Part shown: positions 53,992 through 62,238 of the stretch, in pieces
Numbering within the stretch: the first letter of the stretch is position 1
How the letters are laid out: each line of letters begins with the position of its first letter
NCBI RefSeq assembly: GCF_033097525.1
Contig: NZ_CP109907.1
Span: 4,650,001-4,714,000, forward strand
Direction: 5' to 3'
DNA: 64,000 nucleotides
Source: Sphingobacterium sp. UGAL515B_05
Lineage (GTDB): Bacteria > Bacteroidota > Bacteroidia > Sphingobacteriales > Sphingobacteriaceae
The notes under the pieces: generated by a model
Databases searched by the model: none
What the model saw: the letters and a program-made list of their open reading frames with translations, nothing else
What the model was told of the DNA's origin: nothing
Translations under genes and position numbers: made by a program

Positions 53992-54840
53992 ATGACAAAA
54001 TCAATTTCAATTTCTTTTGTTATAAGGATCATTTTATGGATCGCTCTGACGGCCTCATTCGTGCCTTTGGCAGATATTTACGAACAAAAGAAGACCATTA
54101 GAGATATCGCCTATGGGCTAAACACTTTTTTAACGGCGAGTGTCCTGATCTCGATTGGGCATTTTATACTTGTTAAACTATACAATAGCCGAAATGAACA
54201 ACAGGTTGTCCGTGGTAATTTTGTGCTCGGAATTACGCGGGTTGCAACGGTAGGCAATGTTTTTTTTATCCTGGTGAGTTTAATGATCGCAGTCGGGATC
54301 AATCCGAAGGATTTTATCACCAGTATGACTATCGTTGCGATGGCAATCGCCGTTATTTTTAGAGAGTATATCACCAATATGATATCCGGTCTGATCATTA
54401 TGTTTTCCGATCAGTTTTCTGTGGGAGACCGGATAAAAATAGGCGAGTACCAAGGGAAAATTGTCGATATTACCTTGGCCAATCTAGTTGTACGGGATGA
54501 AGATGACGATGCTGTTATGATTCCAAATAATTTGGTATTTACGGCCACTCTGGTCAATAAAACCTCTCAAAAGTCCAATAAGATCGTTGTCAAATTTGAA
54601 CTACCGATTGATCGAGCTGTTGCTGTGGCGGAACTGGAACGATATTTAAGTCCTTTATTTCAAAAGAATCCAAATTTAGATCACTCCCAGGGCTTTACGA
54701 TCAAAGTTGCCGACCTTGCTAAAGATTATATCAAGTATAAAGTTGAGGTGAGTACAATTTCGTCAAGCAACAAGATACATCAACAGGTACAAAGTCGGAT
54801 ATTGAATGAAATTTTGCAATTTCAGCGTATACAAGGTTAA
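53992..54840 (+). CDS. MscS-type mechanosensitive channel
   Basis: A 282-residue protein with three or four membrane helices in the first half and the MscS soluble domain after them. The pore-lining helix and beta domain are seen in VAMAIAVIFREYITNMISGL and GDRIKIGEYQGKIVDITLAN, with the conserved MIPNNLVF. It opens to release solutes under hypo-osmotic stress. Its stop shares TTAA with the convergent coaA gene (54837-54840). Confidence 0.9.
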   Translation: MTKSISISFVIRIILWIALTASFVPLADIYEQKKTIRDIAYGLNTFLTASVLISIGHFILVKLYNSRNEQQVVRGNFVLGITRVATVGNVFFILVSLMIAVGINPKDFITSMTIVAMAIAVIFREYITNMISGLIIMFSDQFSVGDRIKIGEYQGKIVDITLANLVVRDEDDDAVMIPNNLVFTATLVNKTSQKSNKIVVKFELPIDRAVAVAELERYLSPLFQKNPNLDHSQGFTIKVADLAKDYIKYKVEVSTISSSNKIHQQVQSRILNEILQFQRIQG

Positions 54841-55796
54841 ATTTTTCTCACCTTCACATTTTTAACAAAATGGTGACTTCCTTTCTCCAGAATGAGATCT
54901 GCACGATATCGCGTAGGTAAGATATTCTTGATTAGATTGGGTTTATTAATCTCATTCCAGATATTTACAGCCATGGACTGGCTTTCGTCAGCTGTCATAT
55001 TCGCATATTTATGGAAAAATGATGCTGGATTTTGGAACGCTGTTGCCCGAAGCGACTCAAAACGGTTGGTGTACCATTCAATCAAGTTTTTTTCACTGGC
55101 GTGTACATAAATTGAATAATCAAAAAAATCGGAAACGAACACGCTGTGTCCCTTTCGCGGGCGCTGGGAGTTCACTTGTAAAACATTGATTCCTTCCACA
55201 ATTAGAATATCGGGTTGTTCGATGATTTGTTGCTGCTCGTCGGGCAATACATCATAGACCAAGTGGCTGTAGACGGGAACGGCAATTTTTGGGGCACCTG
55301 ACTTCACCGCAGAAAGAAAATGGATCAACCTTTTGGCATCATAGCTTTCCGGAAAGCCTTTTCGATTTAGAATGCCGCGGTCGATAAGTTGTTTATTTGG
55401 ATAAAGAAAGCCATCTGTAGTCACCAGATCTACTTTTGGTTTTGAGGGTAGTAAACTGAGCACACGTTGTAAAACCCTAGCTGTAGTACTTTTTCCAACT
55501 GCAACCGAACCCGCGATACCAATGATGTAAGGTAGTTTGCTTTCTTCCTTGCCAAAGAAACGGTTTGTCCGTTGATGGAGACTTTGGAAACGATCGATAT
55601 GAATCTCAAGCAGATGACTCAAGGGAAAGTAGACTTCTTCTATTTCCTGGTTTGTCAAAGGTTCATTCAGCGCATGTAGATTTTCCAGGTCTTCGACACT
55701 GAAGTTGTGCAATACTTTTCCATTTAAATTTTTCCAGTCTTCACGTTTGATCGATCTAAAAGGTGAGTCTATTGCTATTTGTGGATCCAATTGCAT
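54837..55796 (-). CDS. coaA: pantothenate kinase, type I
   Basis: A 319-residue CoaA-type kinase. Walker A is GIAGSVAVGKSTTA (about residues 100-113), and the family segments LVTTDGFLYPN, RKGFPESYD, and the C-terminal LILEKGSHH are present. It phosphorylates pantothenate, the first step of coenzyme A synthesis; type I enzymes are inhibited by CoA. A GTG 48 bases upstream (55844) is possible, but ATG 55796 (MQLDPQIAIDSPFRSI) matches the usual N-terminus. The stop overlaps the MscS gene. Confidence 0.95.
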   Translation of the reverse strand: MQLDPQIAIDSPFRSIKREDWKNLNGKVLHNFSVEDLENLHALNEPLTNQEIEEVYFPLSHLLEIHIDRFQSLHQRTNRFFGKEESKLPYIIGIAGSVAVGKSTTARVLQRVLSLLPSKPKVDLVTTDGFLYPNKQLIDRGILNRKGFPESYDAKRLIHFLSAVKSGAPKIAVPVYSHLVYDVLPDEQQQIIEQPDILIVEGINVLQVNSQRPRKGHSVFVSDFFDYSIYVHASEKNLIEWYTNRFESLRATAFQNPASFFHKYANMTADESQSMAVNIWNEINKPNLIKNILPTRYRADLILEKGSHHFVKNVKVRKI

Positions 55797-55925
55797 TGTT
55801 GCTTTATTTTTATTCCAAGTATCTCTAGTCAGAAGCAAATTCACCTTTTTCCGCTAACACGCGTTTTTAAAGATCATTTTTGCGCGGACAAATATAAATA
55901 GTGTTCCCCGTTATCCCAAGAAACA

Positions 55926-56327
55926 TTACAAATGATTTGAAGTTATGACAATGGGATTTGATAATATTTTGTGGACAGGACACTTTTCAGCAATTTTAAA
56001 CAACCGCTGTTTTTGAACCTCATCTAAATCTCCTTTAAAGCTGATATAGCATTGTATATAGGTAGTTTGCTGCTGCTCACTTGTTTGTACTTCATAGGAT
56101 AAGCGCACCAAGACTTCTTCCAGAAGCCAGTTCTTGCGATCAGCATACATTTTGACCGTAATCGCTTTGCAGCTACCCAAAGAGGATAGCAAGAGCGGAG
56201 TTGGGTTTATACCCTGATCTTCACCGCCTACGTCTGTCGGTTCATCAACCGTTAGTTGATGTTTTCCATATTGTACTGTCGTTGTATAGGGGATTTTCCC
56301 TATTGAAACGATTACTTCATTGTCCAT
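55926..56327 (-). CDS. OsmC-family protein
   Basis: A 133-residue OsmC-like protein of the YhfA side of the family. The cysteines are in SSLGSCKAITVKMYADR and EKCPVHKIL, at OsmC spacing. It differs from the OsmC at 45670 by the N-terminus (YTTTVQYGKHQLTVDEPTD) and probably has a different peroxide or thiol substrate. It lies 12 bases after mgsA and is likely in one operon with it. Confidence 0.9.
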   Translation of the reverse strand: MDNEVIVSIGKIPYTTTVQYGKHQLTVDEPTDVGGEDQGINPTPLLLSSLGSCKAITVKMYADRKNWLLEEVLVRLSYEVQTSEQQQTTYIQCYISFKGDLDEVQKQRLFKIAEKCPVHKILSNPIVITSNHL

Positions 56328-56339
56328 AAGCGATTAAAA

Positions 56340-56720
56340 TTATGATTCAACGTCTTCTAGTAGCCCTTCAATAATGAGGCTTCCTGTTGCAGGGTTTGTT
56401 GCCAACGGGACATTATAAAGATCACATACACGCATGAGCATTTGAATATCTGGTTCATGGGCGTGTTTTCCTAGTGGATCGCGAAAGAAAATAATACCAT
56501 CAACTTTTCTTTCGGCCGCTAAAGCTGCGATTTGTGCATCACCACCCATGGGGCCACTCAATTTCAATTCCACAGGCAAGCCTGTCTGTCTAACATAAGA
56601 ACCCGTAGTACCTGTGGCAATGATATTGGCGCGTTCCAATAATTCCTGGTGGTCTTTGACAAATGCGACCATTTCAGGTTTTTTGCCGTCGTGGGCTATT
56701 AATGCAATTGTTTTTTTCAT
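56340..56720 (-). CDS. mgsA: methylglyoxal synthase
   Basis: A 126-residue enzyme that converts dihydroxyacetone phosphate to methylglyoxal and phosphate, a bypass of lower glycolysis. Key segments are KTIALIAHDGKK (N-terminal), ATGTTGSYV for phosphate binding, SGPMGGDAQI with the catalytic Asp, and FFRDPLGKHAHEPDI. The C-terminus is slightly shorter than in E. coli but complete. It is followed after 12 bases by an OsmC gene and preceded by the SpmAB-like gene. Confidence 0.95.
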   Translation of the reverse strand: MKKTIALIAHDGKKPEMVAFVKDHQELLERANIIATGTTGSYVRQTGLPVELKLSGPMGGDAQIAALAAERKVDGIIFFRDPLGKHAHEPDIQMLMRVCDLYNVPLATNPATGSLIIEGLLEDVES

Positions 56721-56791
56721 CAGTATATAATTAAATGTAAAAGAATCGGCTCAAATCTAAAAACAGAACCTTTCTCGATCGGTTTTGTATG

Positions 56792-58024
56792 TTATTTAAA
56801 GAATATATAGGATATAATAATAGCGGCTATCACACCGGCCAATTCAGCTAGTAGAGCGCAGGGTAGTGCATGTCGCGTACGTTTAATACCTACTGCTCCA
56901 AAATAAACAGCGAGGACATAAAAAGTGGTTTCTGTTGATCCCTGAATAACACAGGCAACCCGAGCTGCAAAATCCATTGGTCCTTTGGCGTTCATCAGAT
57001 CGACCATAAGTCCACGCGCGCCGGAGCCGCTCAAAGGTTTCATAAAGGCGACCGGTAGGGCGTCAACAAATGATGTGTCCAAACCGCACAGGGCGATCCC
57101 CTTGGAAATTCCTGCTACCATATAATCCATTGTTCCGGATGCTCTAAAAACAGCAATCCCAACCAGCATAGCAACGAGGTAGGGGATTATTTTAACAGAA
57201 ACCTCAAAGCCTTCTTTGGCTCCTTCAATAAAGGAATCGTAAACATTTACCTTACGGAAAAGTGCCAAGCCAATGAAAGAAGTGAATAAGCTAAATAAGA
57301 TAACGTTCCCAAACACCTTGCTAAATATCTCTATTTCTGCTTGTTGTAATCCCGAAAAGTAATAAAGTAAGCCGCCGATAAACAATCCCATTGCGCCCAG
57401 GTAGCCAAGTACAACACGGTTGAATAAATTAATTTTTTGGTAAATGGAAACGAGAATCAATGCAACTAGCGTGGAAAAGAAGGTCGCAATCAGAATCGGC
57501 AGAAATACATCCGAAGGATCTGGCGCTCCGGCTTCCTTCCGATAGGCCATAATTGAAATCGGCAAAAGCGTTAAGCTCGAAGCATTGAGCACAATAAACA
57601 TGATCTGAGCATTGGTCGCTGTTTCCTTATTTGGATTGAGCTCCTGGAGTTCTTTCATGGCTTTAAGCCCCAATGGCGTCGCCGCGTTGTCTAGACCGAG
57701 TGCATTGGCCGAAAAATTCATAAGAATCGAACCCAGTGCAGGGTGATTTTTTGGTATTTCAGGAAATAGTTTGTGGAAAAAAGGGCCTACGATTTTTGCA
57801 AAAATATTGATCATACCACCTTTTTCCCCAATTTTCATAATCCCAAGTGCAAAGCTCATCATACCAATCAATCCCAAGGATATTTCTGCACCTGTTTTTG
57901 CACTGTCAAAGATGGAGTTTACAATTTGTTGGAAGATTTCTGTATCTCCGAAAAAGATGAGTTTTACAAGGGCTACGGCAAATGTGATTAAGAAAAATGC
58001 AACCCAAACGTAGTTTAATGCCAT
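56792..58024 (-). CDS. SpmA-SpmB-like nucleoside-recognition fusion protein
   Basis: A 410-residue membrane protein with two nucleoside-recognition (Gate) domains. The first half (residues about 1-200) resembles SpmA, including SFALGIMKIGEKGGM and SANALGLDNAATPLGLKAM; the second (about 215-410) resembles SpmB, including FMKPLSGSGARGLM and VIQGSTETTFYVLAVYFGAVGI. In Bacillus these are two genes used in spore maturation; non-sporing Bacteroidota have them fused and in another, unknown role, probably transport. It is 31 bases downstream of the patatin gene. Confidence 0.9.
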   Translation of the reverse strand: MALNYVWVAFFLITFAVALVKLIFFGDTEIFQQIVNSIFDSAKTGAEISLGLIGMMSFALGIMKIGEKGGMINIFAKIVGPFFHKLFPEIPKNHPALGSILMNFSANALGLDNAATPLGLKAMKELQELNPNKETATNAQIMFIVLNASSLTLLPISIMAYRKEAGAPDPSDVFLPILIATFFSTLVALILVSIYQKINLFNRVVLGYLGAMGLFIGGLLYYFSGLQQAEIEIFSKVFGNVILFSLFTSFIGLALFRKVNVYDSFIEGAKEGFEVSVKIIPYLVAMLVGIAVFRASGTMDYMVAGISKGIALCGLDTSFVDALPVAFMKPLSGSGARGLMVDLMNAKGPMDFAARVACVIQGSTETTFYVLAVYFGAVGIKRTRHALPCALLAELAGVIAAIIISYIFFK

Positions 58025-58055
58025 ATAGATTTAAAATATGCGTAAAAGTAATCTT

Positions 58056-59111
58056 TTAGAACTTATCCATCAACTTGCTCCATGGATTTTTCTTCTTATT
58101 TTGACTCTTTTCTTTAATGAGATGCGCAACGATATAATCCAATGTGTCTTCATGTTCGCTGATCATTTTATCGGATAAGGAGATCAATTTCTGTATATTA
58201 TTGGGCGAAGCTGCATCTAATGATGGATTGATACTCGATAGATTGGCCGGTTCTATCCGGAGATAATTTTGTTGCTTACCGTTACTCTGAAAGAGTTGCC
58301 GGATAAAAAATTCGGTACTCTCTGAAGATGCACTCGTCATAATGTCAACTAAAGCGGGACCGATTTGTATAGCAAGTTTCTTCTTAAAATGTTCGTAATT
58401 ATAAGCTGTTTTTGACATTCCAGTTCCTAAGGATACCATAAACATGTCGTTTATCTGTGTGCTGTTAAAAGCCTTTAAAACTTCAAGTAAGCCACATATG
58501 GAGGGATTTTGAGCAAACACACCGCCATCAATCAAAGGATATCTTGTTTTTGAAAGGGAATAGATCTCTGCAACAGGGAAAAATGTGGGCGCAGCGGATG
58601 TAGCCTTGCAGACATCTTTGAGGTAGAAATCCCGTGCTTCGCCGTGCGTAATTGCCTTTTGTTGTCTGAAAAAATGATTCTTCCGTAATTCAATGTTATA
58701 GGCCGTGATGATACAAGGCTTGATAAGATGGCTCAACCTTGCATTTTGAAAATACTCATCCAAAACGTCTGATAATGTGTTGGACGAGTAGAGTTCGCTG
58801 ACAAGGCCAAATCCACCGAGAAAACGCCGCCATTTGGAAGCGTTGAAAATTTCAGTGCCATGATTAACAAATAAGTTTAAGGCATCCCGCGCAGAAAATT
58901 TCGGATGGGTGGGATTGCCTTCTTCCGGATACAAAAGAATACTTGTCAGAATTCCGCCGCTACTTGTACCTGCAATAAAGTCAAAGTAGGAGGCAATCCG
59001 TGCATTGGGATCCATGGTCTGTTTTTGTAACTTCTCTTCCAGAGCCACGAGAACCATTGCAGGAATAATACCCCGGATACCACCACCATCAAGCGCGAGA
59101 ATATTCTTCAT
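58056..59111 (-). CDS. patatin-like phospholipase
   Basis: A 351-residue patatin-domain lipid hydrolase. The oxyanion motif DGGGIRGI opens the protein, the catalytic serine is in GTSSGG (about residue 51), and the catalytic aspartate is in LIDGGVFAQNP (about 202). It hydrolyses acyl esters of phospholipids or lysophospholipids. No signal peptide is present, so it is cytoplasmic or exported by other means. CBASS-type phospholipases have this fold but usually stand beside a cGAS-like gene; none is here. Confidence 0.93.
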   Translation of the reverse strand: MKNILALDGGGIRGIIPAMVLVALEEKLQKQTMDPNARIASYFDFIAGTSSGGILTSILLYPEEGNPTHPKFSARDALNLFVNHGTEIFNASKWRRFLGGFGLVSELYSSNTLSDVLDEYFQNARLSHLIKPCIITAYNIELRKNHFFRQQKAITHGEARDFYLKDVCKATSAAPTFFPVAEIYSLSKTRYPLIDGGVFAQNPSICGLLEVLKAFNSTQINDMFMVSLGTGMSKTAYNYEHFKKKLAIQIGPALVDIMTSASSESTEFFIRQLFQSNGKQQNYLRIEPANLSSINPSLDAASPNNIQKLISLSDKMISEHEDTLDYIVAHLIKEKSQNKKKNPWSKLMDKF

Positions 59112-59283
59112 ATGCTAAGAACTGATTTAGTTAACGATATGTAAATATAATAAATGTCTACAATTGGCAGGAGTCATATATTGGTGACAATTGTATCCTA
59201 CATCCTGTGTTTAAATGCATAGCGAATCTTTTTAGTCATATCACCTTCGACAGCGTCGTGCTACCCGCTTAACAGTTTCTTGG

Positions 59284-59395
59284 TTAACAGGGATTTACTA
59301 GGAAGTTTATAGGGATATAACAGGGGGTTAACAAGGGTTTACCCCTGTTATACCCCTGTTAACCTCCTGTTAACCCCCTGTAAAACCCCTGATAA
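59284..59395. repeat. helically phased inverted array of ten 11-bp units
   Basis: Five units read left to right (59284, 59295, 59306, 59317, 59328) and five read in the opposite orientation (59341, 59352, 59363, 59374, 59385), separated by TT. The consensus in the forward sense is TTAACAGGGGT. Matches to it range from 6 of 11 (second unit) to 11 of 11 (seventh unit), and six units have 10 or 9 matches with most differences at the ends. The period of 11 bases is close to one DNA turn. Confidence 0.88.
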
Positions 59396-59515
59396 TATAG
59401 AAGATAATGAGAAGATTATACAGATCTGATAAGATTGGAGATACGACAGAGAGGAATCTCGTGGTTTGTGGGTGTATTGGACCGTTGTAAACGCTTTTAT
59501 AAGTTCGACCTAAAC

Positions 59516-59557
59516 AAAAAAAAGCTGCCTCAAATTTTATTGAGGCAGCTTTTTTAG
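59516..59557. terminator. strong terminator downstream of lysS
   Basis: AAAGCTGCCTCA (59521-59532) pairs exactly with TGAGGCAGCTTT (59541-59552), with an A run before and a T run after. It acts for lysS on the minus strand, and the hairpin can work in both directions. Confidence 0.92.
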
Positions 59558-59574
59558 CGAGTATAGATACCGAT

Positions 59575-61293
59575 TTAATTGAACCAAGCAAATACTTCGT
59601 CTTTCGTTGGCATATTGATATCTAGTTTCAGTTTTTTACGCATACCACCAAGATCATTAAAAACCTTGTTCGGATTCGCTTCTTTTAAAGCTTCAATGGT
59701 TGTAAAGCCCATTTTTTGTAAGGCGGGAACCCAGGCTGCAGGAATGCCTTGTTCCTCATAATCTTTCACTTCTGCTACTTTGGCTACTTTTTCAGGTCGC
59801 ATTTGTGGGAAGAAAAGAACTTCTTGGATTGACGCATTATCGGTCAAGAACATGATTAAGCGGTCCATACCGATTCCAAGTCCAGAGGTCGGCGGCATTC
59901 CATATTCCAATGAACGAAGGAAATCCTGATCAATAAACATGGCTTCATCATCACCTTTCTCAGAAAGGCGTAATTGATCTTCAAATCGTTCACGTTGATC
60001 AATGGGATCATTGAGCTCTGAATAGGCATTGGCAATCTCTTTTCCGCAAACCATCAACTCAAAACGCTCTGTCAGATCAGGATTATCTCTGTGCTTCTTC
60101 GTTAAAGGAGACATTTCTTTTGGATAATCTGTGATGAATGTTGGCTGTATGTAGTTTCCTTCACATTTTGCGCCGAAAATTTCATCGATCAGTTTGCCTT
60201 TACCCATGGTTTCGTTTACATCGATGCCCATTCCTTTAGCAGCAATACGAATTTCGTCTTCAGATTTTCCAGTAATATCAAATCCAGTGAATTCCTTAAT
60301 GGAATCTGTCATCGATATCCGTTTATACGGTGCTTTGAAGTCAATTTTATGTTCTCCGAAGGTGGCTTCAGTCGTTCCGTTTACAGCCAACGCACAATGT
60401 TCTAACAGACGTTCTGTAAAGTCCATCATCCAGTTGTAGTCTTTATAGGCTACATAAATTTCCATTGCGGTGAACTCTGGATTGTGGGTACGATCCATTC
60501 CTTCATTACGGAAGTTTTTAGAAAATTCGTATACACCATCAAATCCACCAACGATTAGTCTTTTTAAATAAAGCTCGTTGGCGATACGAAGATATAATGG
60601 AATATCTAAAGCATTATGGTGTGTAATAAACGGACGTGCTGCAGCACCGCCTGGAATGGACTGTAGGACAGGTGTTTCTACTTCCATATACCCCGCGTCG
60701 TTAAAGAACTGACGCATCGCATTGAAAAGCTTCGTACGTTTGATAAATATGTCTTTGTTACCTGGATTTACGATCAAATCCACGTAACGCATTCTATAGC
60801 GTTGCTCTGGGTCTGTAAAGGCATCAAAAGTTTTACCTTCTGCAGATTTAACGACAGGTAGGGGACGTAGCGATTTGGATAAAACGGTAAGTTCTTCTAC
60901 GTGTACTGCAATAGCCTCGGTTTGTGTTGTAAAGACATAGCCTTTGATACCAACGATATCTCCGATATCCAATAGCTTTTTGAAAACGACATTGTATAGG
61001 TCTTTATTCTCATCAGGACAGACATCGTCACGCTTAATATAAGCTTGAATACGTCCGGTAGAGTCTTGAATTTCAAAAAATGAAGCACTACCCATCACAC
61101 GACGACTCATGATACGTCCAGCAATGGTAATGTTCTTGTAATTCAATTTATCTCTATCGTAATTTTCTAAAATATCAGCAGCATGTGCATTGACGACAAA
61201 TTCGTTTGCTGGAAAAGGATCAATTCCCATATCCAACAACGATTGCATCGCTTGTCTTCTAAGTTGTTCCTGTTCGGATAATACAGTACTCAT
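59575..61293 (-). CDS. lysS: lysyl-tRNA synthetase, class II
   Basis: A 572-residue LysRS. The N-terminal OB-fold anticodon-binding domain is about 50-160 (ITIAGRIMSRRVMGSASFFE), and the class II catalytic domain follows with motif 2 (FRNEGMDRTHNPEFT) and motif 3 (GLGIGMDRLIMFL). Residues about 505-572 form an extra C-terminal domain (LQKMGFTTIEALKEANP), a helix-hairpin-helix-like extension usual in Bacteroidota LysRS but absent in E. coli. It charges tRNA-Lys; a tRNA-Lys gene is in this window. Confidence 0.97.
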   Translation of the reverse strand: MSTVLSEQEQLRRQAMQSLLDMGIDPFPANEFVVNAHAADILENYDRDKLNYKNITIAGRIMSRRVMGSASFFEIQDSTGRIQAYIKRDDVCPDENKDLYNVVFKKLLDIGDIVGIKGYVFTTQTEAIAVHVEELTVLSKSLRPLPVVKSAEGKTFDAFTDPEQRYRMRYVDLIVNPGNKDIFIKRTKLFNAMRQFFNDAGYMEVETPVLQSIPGGAAARPFITHHNALDIPLYLRIANELYLKRLIVGGFDGVYEFSKNFRNEGMDRTHNPEFTAMEIYVAYKDYNWMMDFTERLLEHCALAVNGTTEATFGEHKIDFKAPYKRISMTDSIKEFTGFDITGKSEDEIRIAAKGMGIDVNETMGKGKLIDEIFGAKCEGNYIQPTFITDYPKEMSPLTKKHRDNPDLTERFELMVCGKEIANAYSELNDPIDQRERFEDQLRLSEKGDDEAMFIDQDFLRSLEYGMPPTSGLGIGMDRLIMFLTDNASIQEVLFFPQMRPEKVAKVAEVKDYEEQGIPAAWVPALQKMGFTTIEALKEANPNKVFNDLGGMRKKLKLDINMPTKDEVFAWFN

Positions 61294-61328
61294 TCGGTAT
61301 GAATAATATTTAAAATGTGAAAATCACG

Positions 61329-61336
61329 CAAAAATA
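61329..61336 (-). promoter_or_regulatory. possible lysS promoter -7 element TATTTTTG
   Basis: A TAnnTTTG match on the minus strand, 35 bases before the lysS ATG. It is the best candidate in the 325-base spacer 61294-61618, where I see no gene or further repeat. Confidence 0.4.
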
Positions 61337-61563
61337 GCCATTTTTTTCAATTCTTTTTATGGATTTTTTTTGAAAACGCTGTAGCGAAAGGAAATTGCTT
61401 TCCGTTATATGGGATAAAAATAGTTAAATAGTGATATTATTACAGGGGACATTCGACTATTTGATTTTGAGTTTTATAATTTTAATTTCGCTATCTCCTC
61501 GAAAAAAACGTTCATAATGAAGGGGAGTATTCGATAAATTGTTTACATAGTATGTGCTATTGA

Positions 61564-61594
61564 TTGCATATGAAAGGCAATTTGTCTAAGTTTG
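61564..61594 (+). promoter_or_regulatory. promoter of the sigma factor gene (TTG-N20-TAAGTTTG)
   Basis: TTG at 61564-61566 and TAAGTTTG at 61587-61594 are 20 bases apart. The start codon is 25 bases further on. The match is to the housekeeping consensus, so autoregulation by the ECF sigma is not implied. Confidence 0.6.
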
Positions 61595-61618
61595 AAACTT
61601 AATAATTAAATGGTTTAA

Positions 61619-62224
61619 GTGGGTATAATTCAATCATATTTTTATAACAAGAAGCTATCATCTTTACATGATGCCTTAGAACGTTGCTTGCGCGATCGTG
61701 AGGACGGAAAGGCCTTCGTTTATAAAAAGTATTATGGTTACCTCATGGCTATTATTATTCGTTATGTAAAACAGGATGTAGATGCGGAAGAGCTTGTTAA
61801 TGAAAGCTTTGTTCGGATATTTCGAAAATTGGAATCATTTAATAGGGATATTGATGATGAAAATCTTGAAAAATCATTTAGAGCTTGGATAGGGAGAATT
61901 GCTGCCAATATTTCGATTGATTTTTTACGAGGTAAGAAGCAGTTTTATTCGGTTGAAGATCTCGGAGAAGGGGATATGCACACGCCAGCAGTTCAATTGG
62001 ACAGCCGTTTGGAAGTCAATGAGATTATGCGTCTATTGGATCAGCTTCCCGAAATTCAAAAAACTATTTTTAATCTCTATGAAATTGAGGGGTATTCACA
62101 TGATGAAATAGCGCAAATGCTCAATATACCAGACAGTACTTCACGTACTTATCTGACACGAGCGAAACAAAAACTTAGAAAATTATACTTGGATTATACA
62201 GGCGTAGTTCAAGAAATAAGATAA
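61619..62224 (+). CDS. ECF-type RNA polymerase sigma factor
   Basis: A 201-residue group IV sigma factor. Region 2 (about 22-95) has ELVNESFVRIFRKLESF, and region 4 (about 135-195) has LPEIQKTIFNLYEIEGYSHD and the helix-turn-helix EIAQMLNIPDSTSRTYLTRA. It starts at GTG 61619; an in-frame ATG just before it is closed by TAA. It is coupled to the next gene (15 bases), which looks like its anti-sigma or partner. Confidence 0.93.
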   Translation: MGIIQSYFYNKKLSSLHDALERCLRDREDGKAFVYKKYYGYLMAIIIRYVKQDVDAEELVNESFVRIFRKLESFNRDIDDENLEKSFRAWIGRIAANISIDFLRGKKQFYSVEDLGEGDMHTPAVQLDSRLEVNEIMRLLDQLPEIQKTIFNLYEIEGYSHDEIAQMLNIPDSTSRTYLTRAKQKLRKLYLDYTGVVQEIR

Positions 62225-62238
62225 ATATTGTTGTTACG

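Larger units (their letters stand above)
59112..59574. other. intergenic region between lysS and patatin genes
   Basis: About 460 bases. It contains an array of 11-bp units (59284-59395, described separately) and the lysS terminator (59516-59557). A 73-codon minus-strand frame (59370-59591) overlaps both and is not credible as a gene. The patatin promoter should lie below 59280; no clear TAnnTTTG is seen. Confidence 0.6.

Noticed and set aside
58056..59111. CBASS defence effector (patatin phospholipase)
   Set aside because: No cyclase, ubiquitin-like or HORMA gene is adjacent; neighbours are housekeeping genes.
59306..59330. Similarity of TAGGGATATAACAGGG to the homing endonuclease I-SceI site
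   Set aside because: The bases fall within the 11-bp array and differ from the 18-bp site by an insertion and other changes; I-SceI is a yeast mitochondrial enzyme, so this is chance.
59284..59395. CRISPR array
   Set aside because: Units are 11 bases with no spacers, the orientation flips in the middle, and no cas gene is near.
59370..59591. 73-codon minus-strand reading frame
   Set aside because: It runs through the lysS terminator hairpin and the repeat array, overlaps the lysS end, and has no start context.
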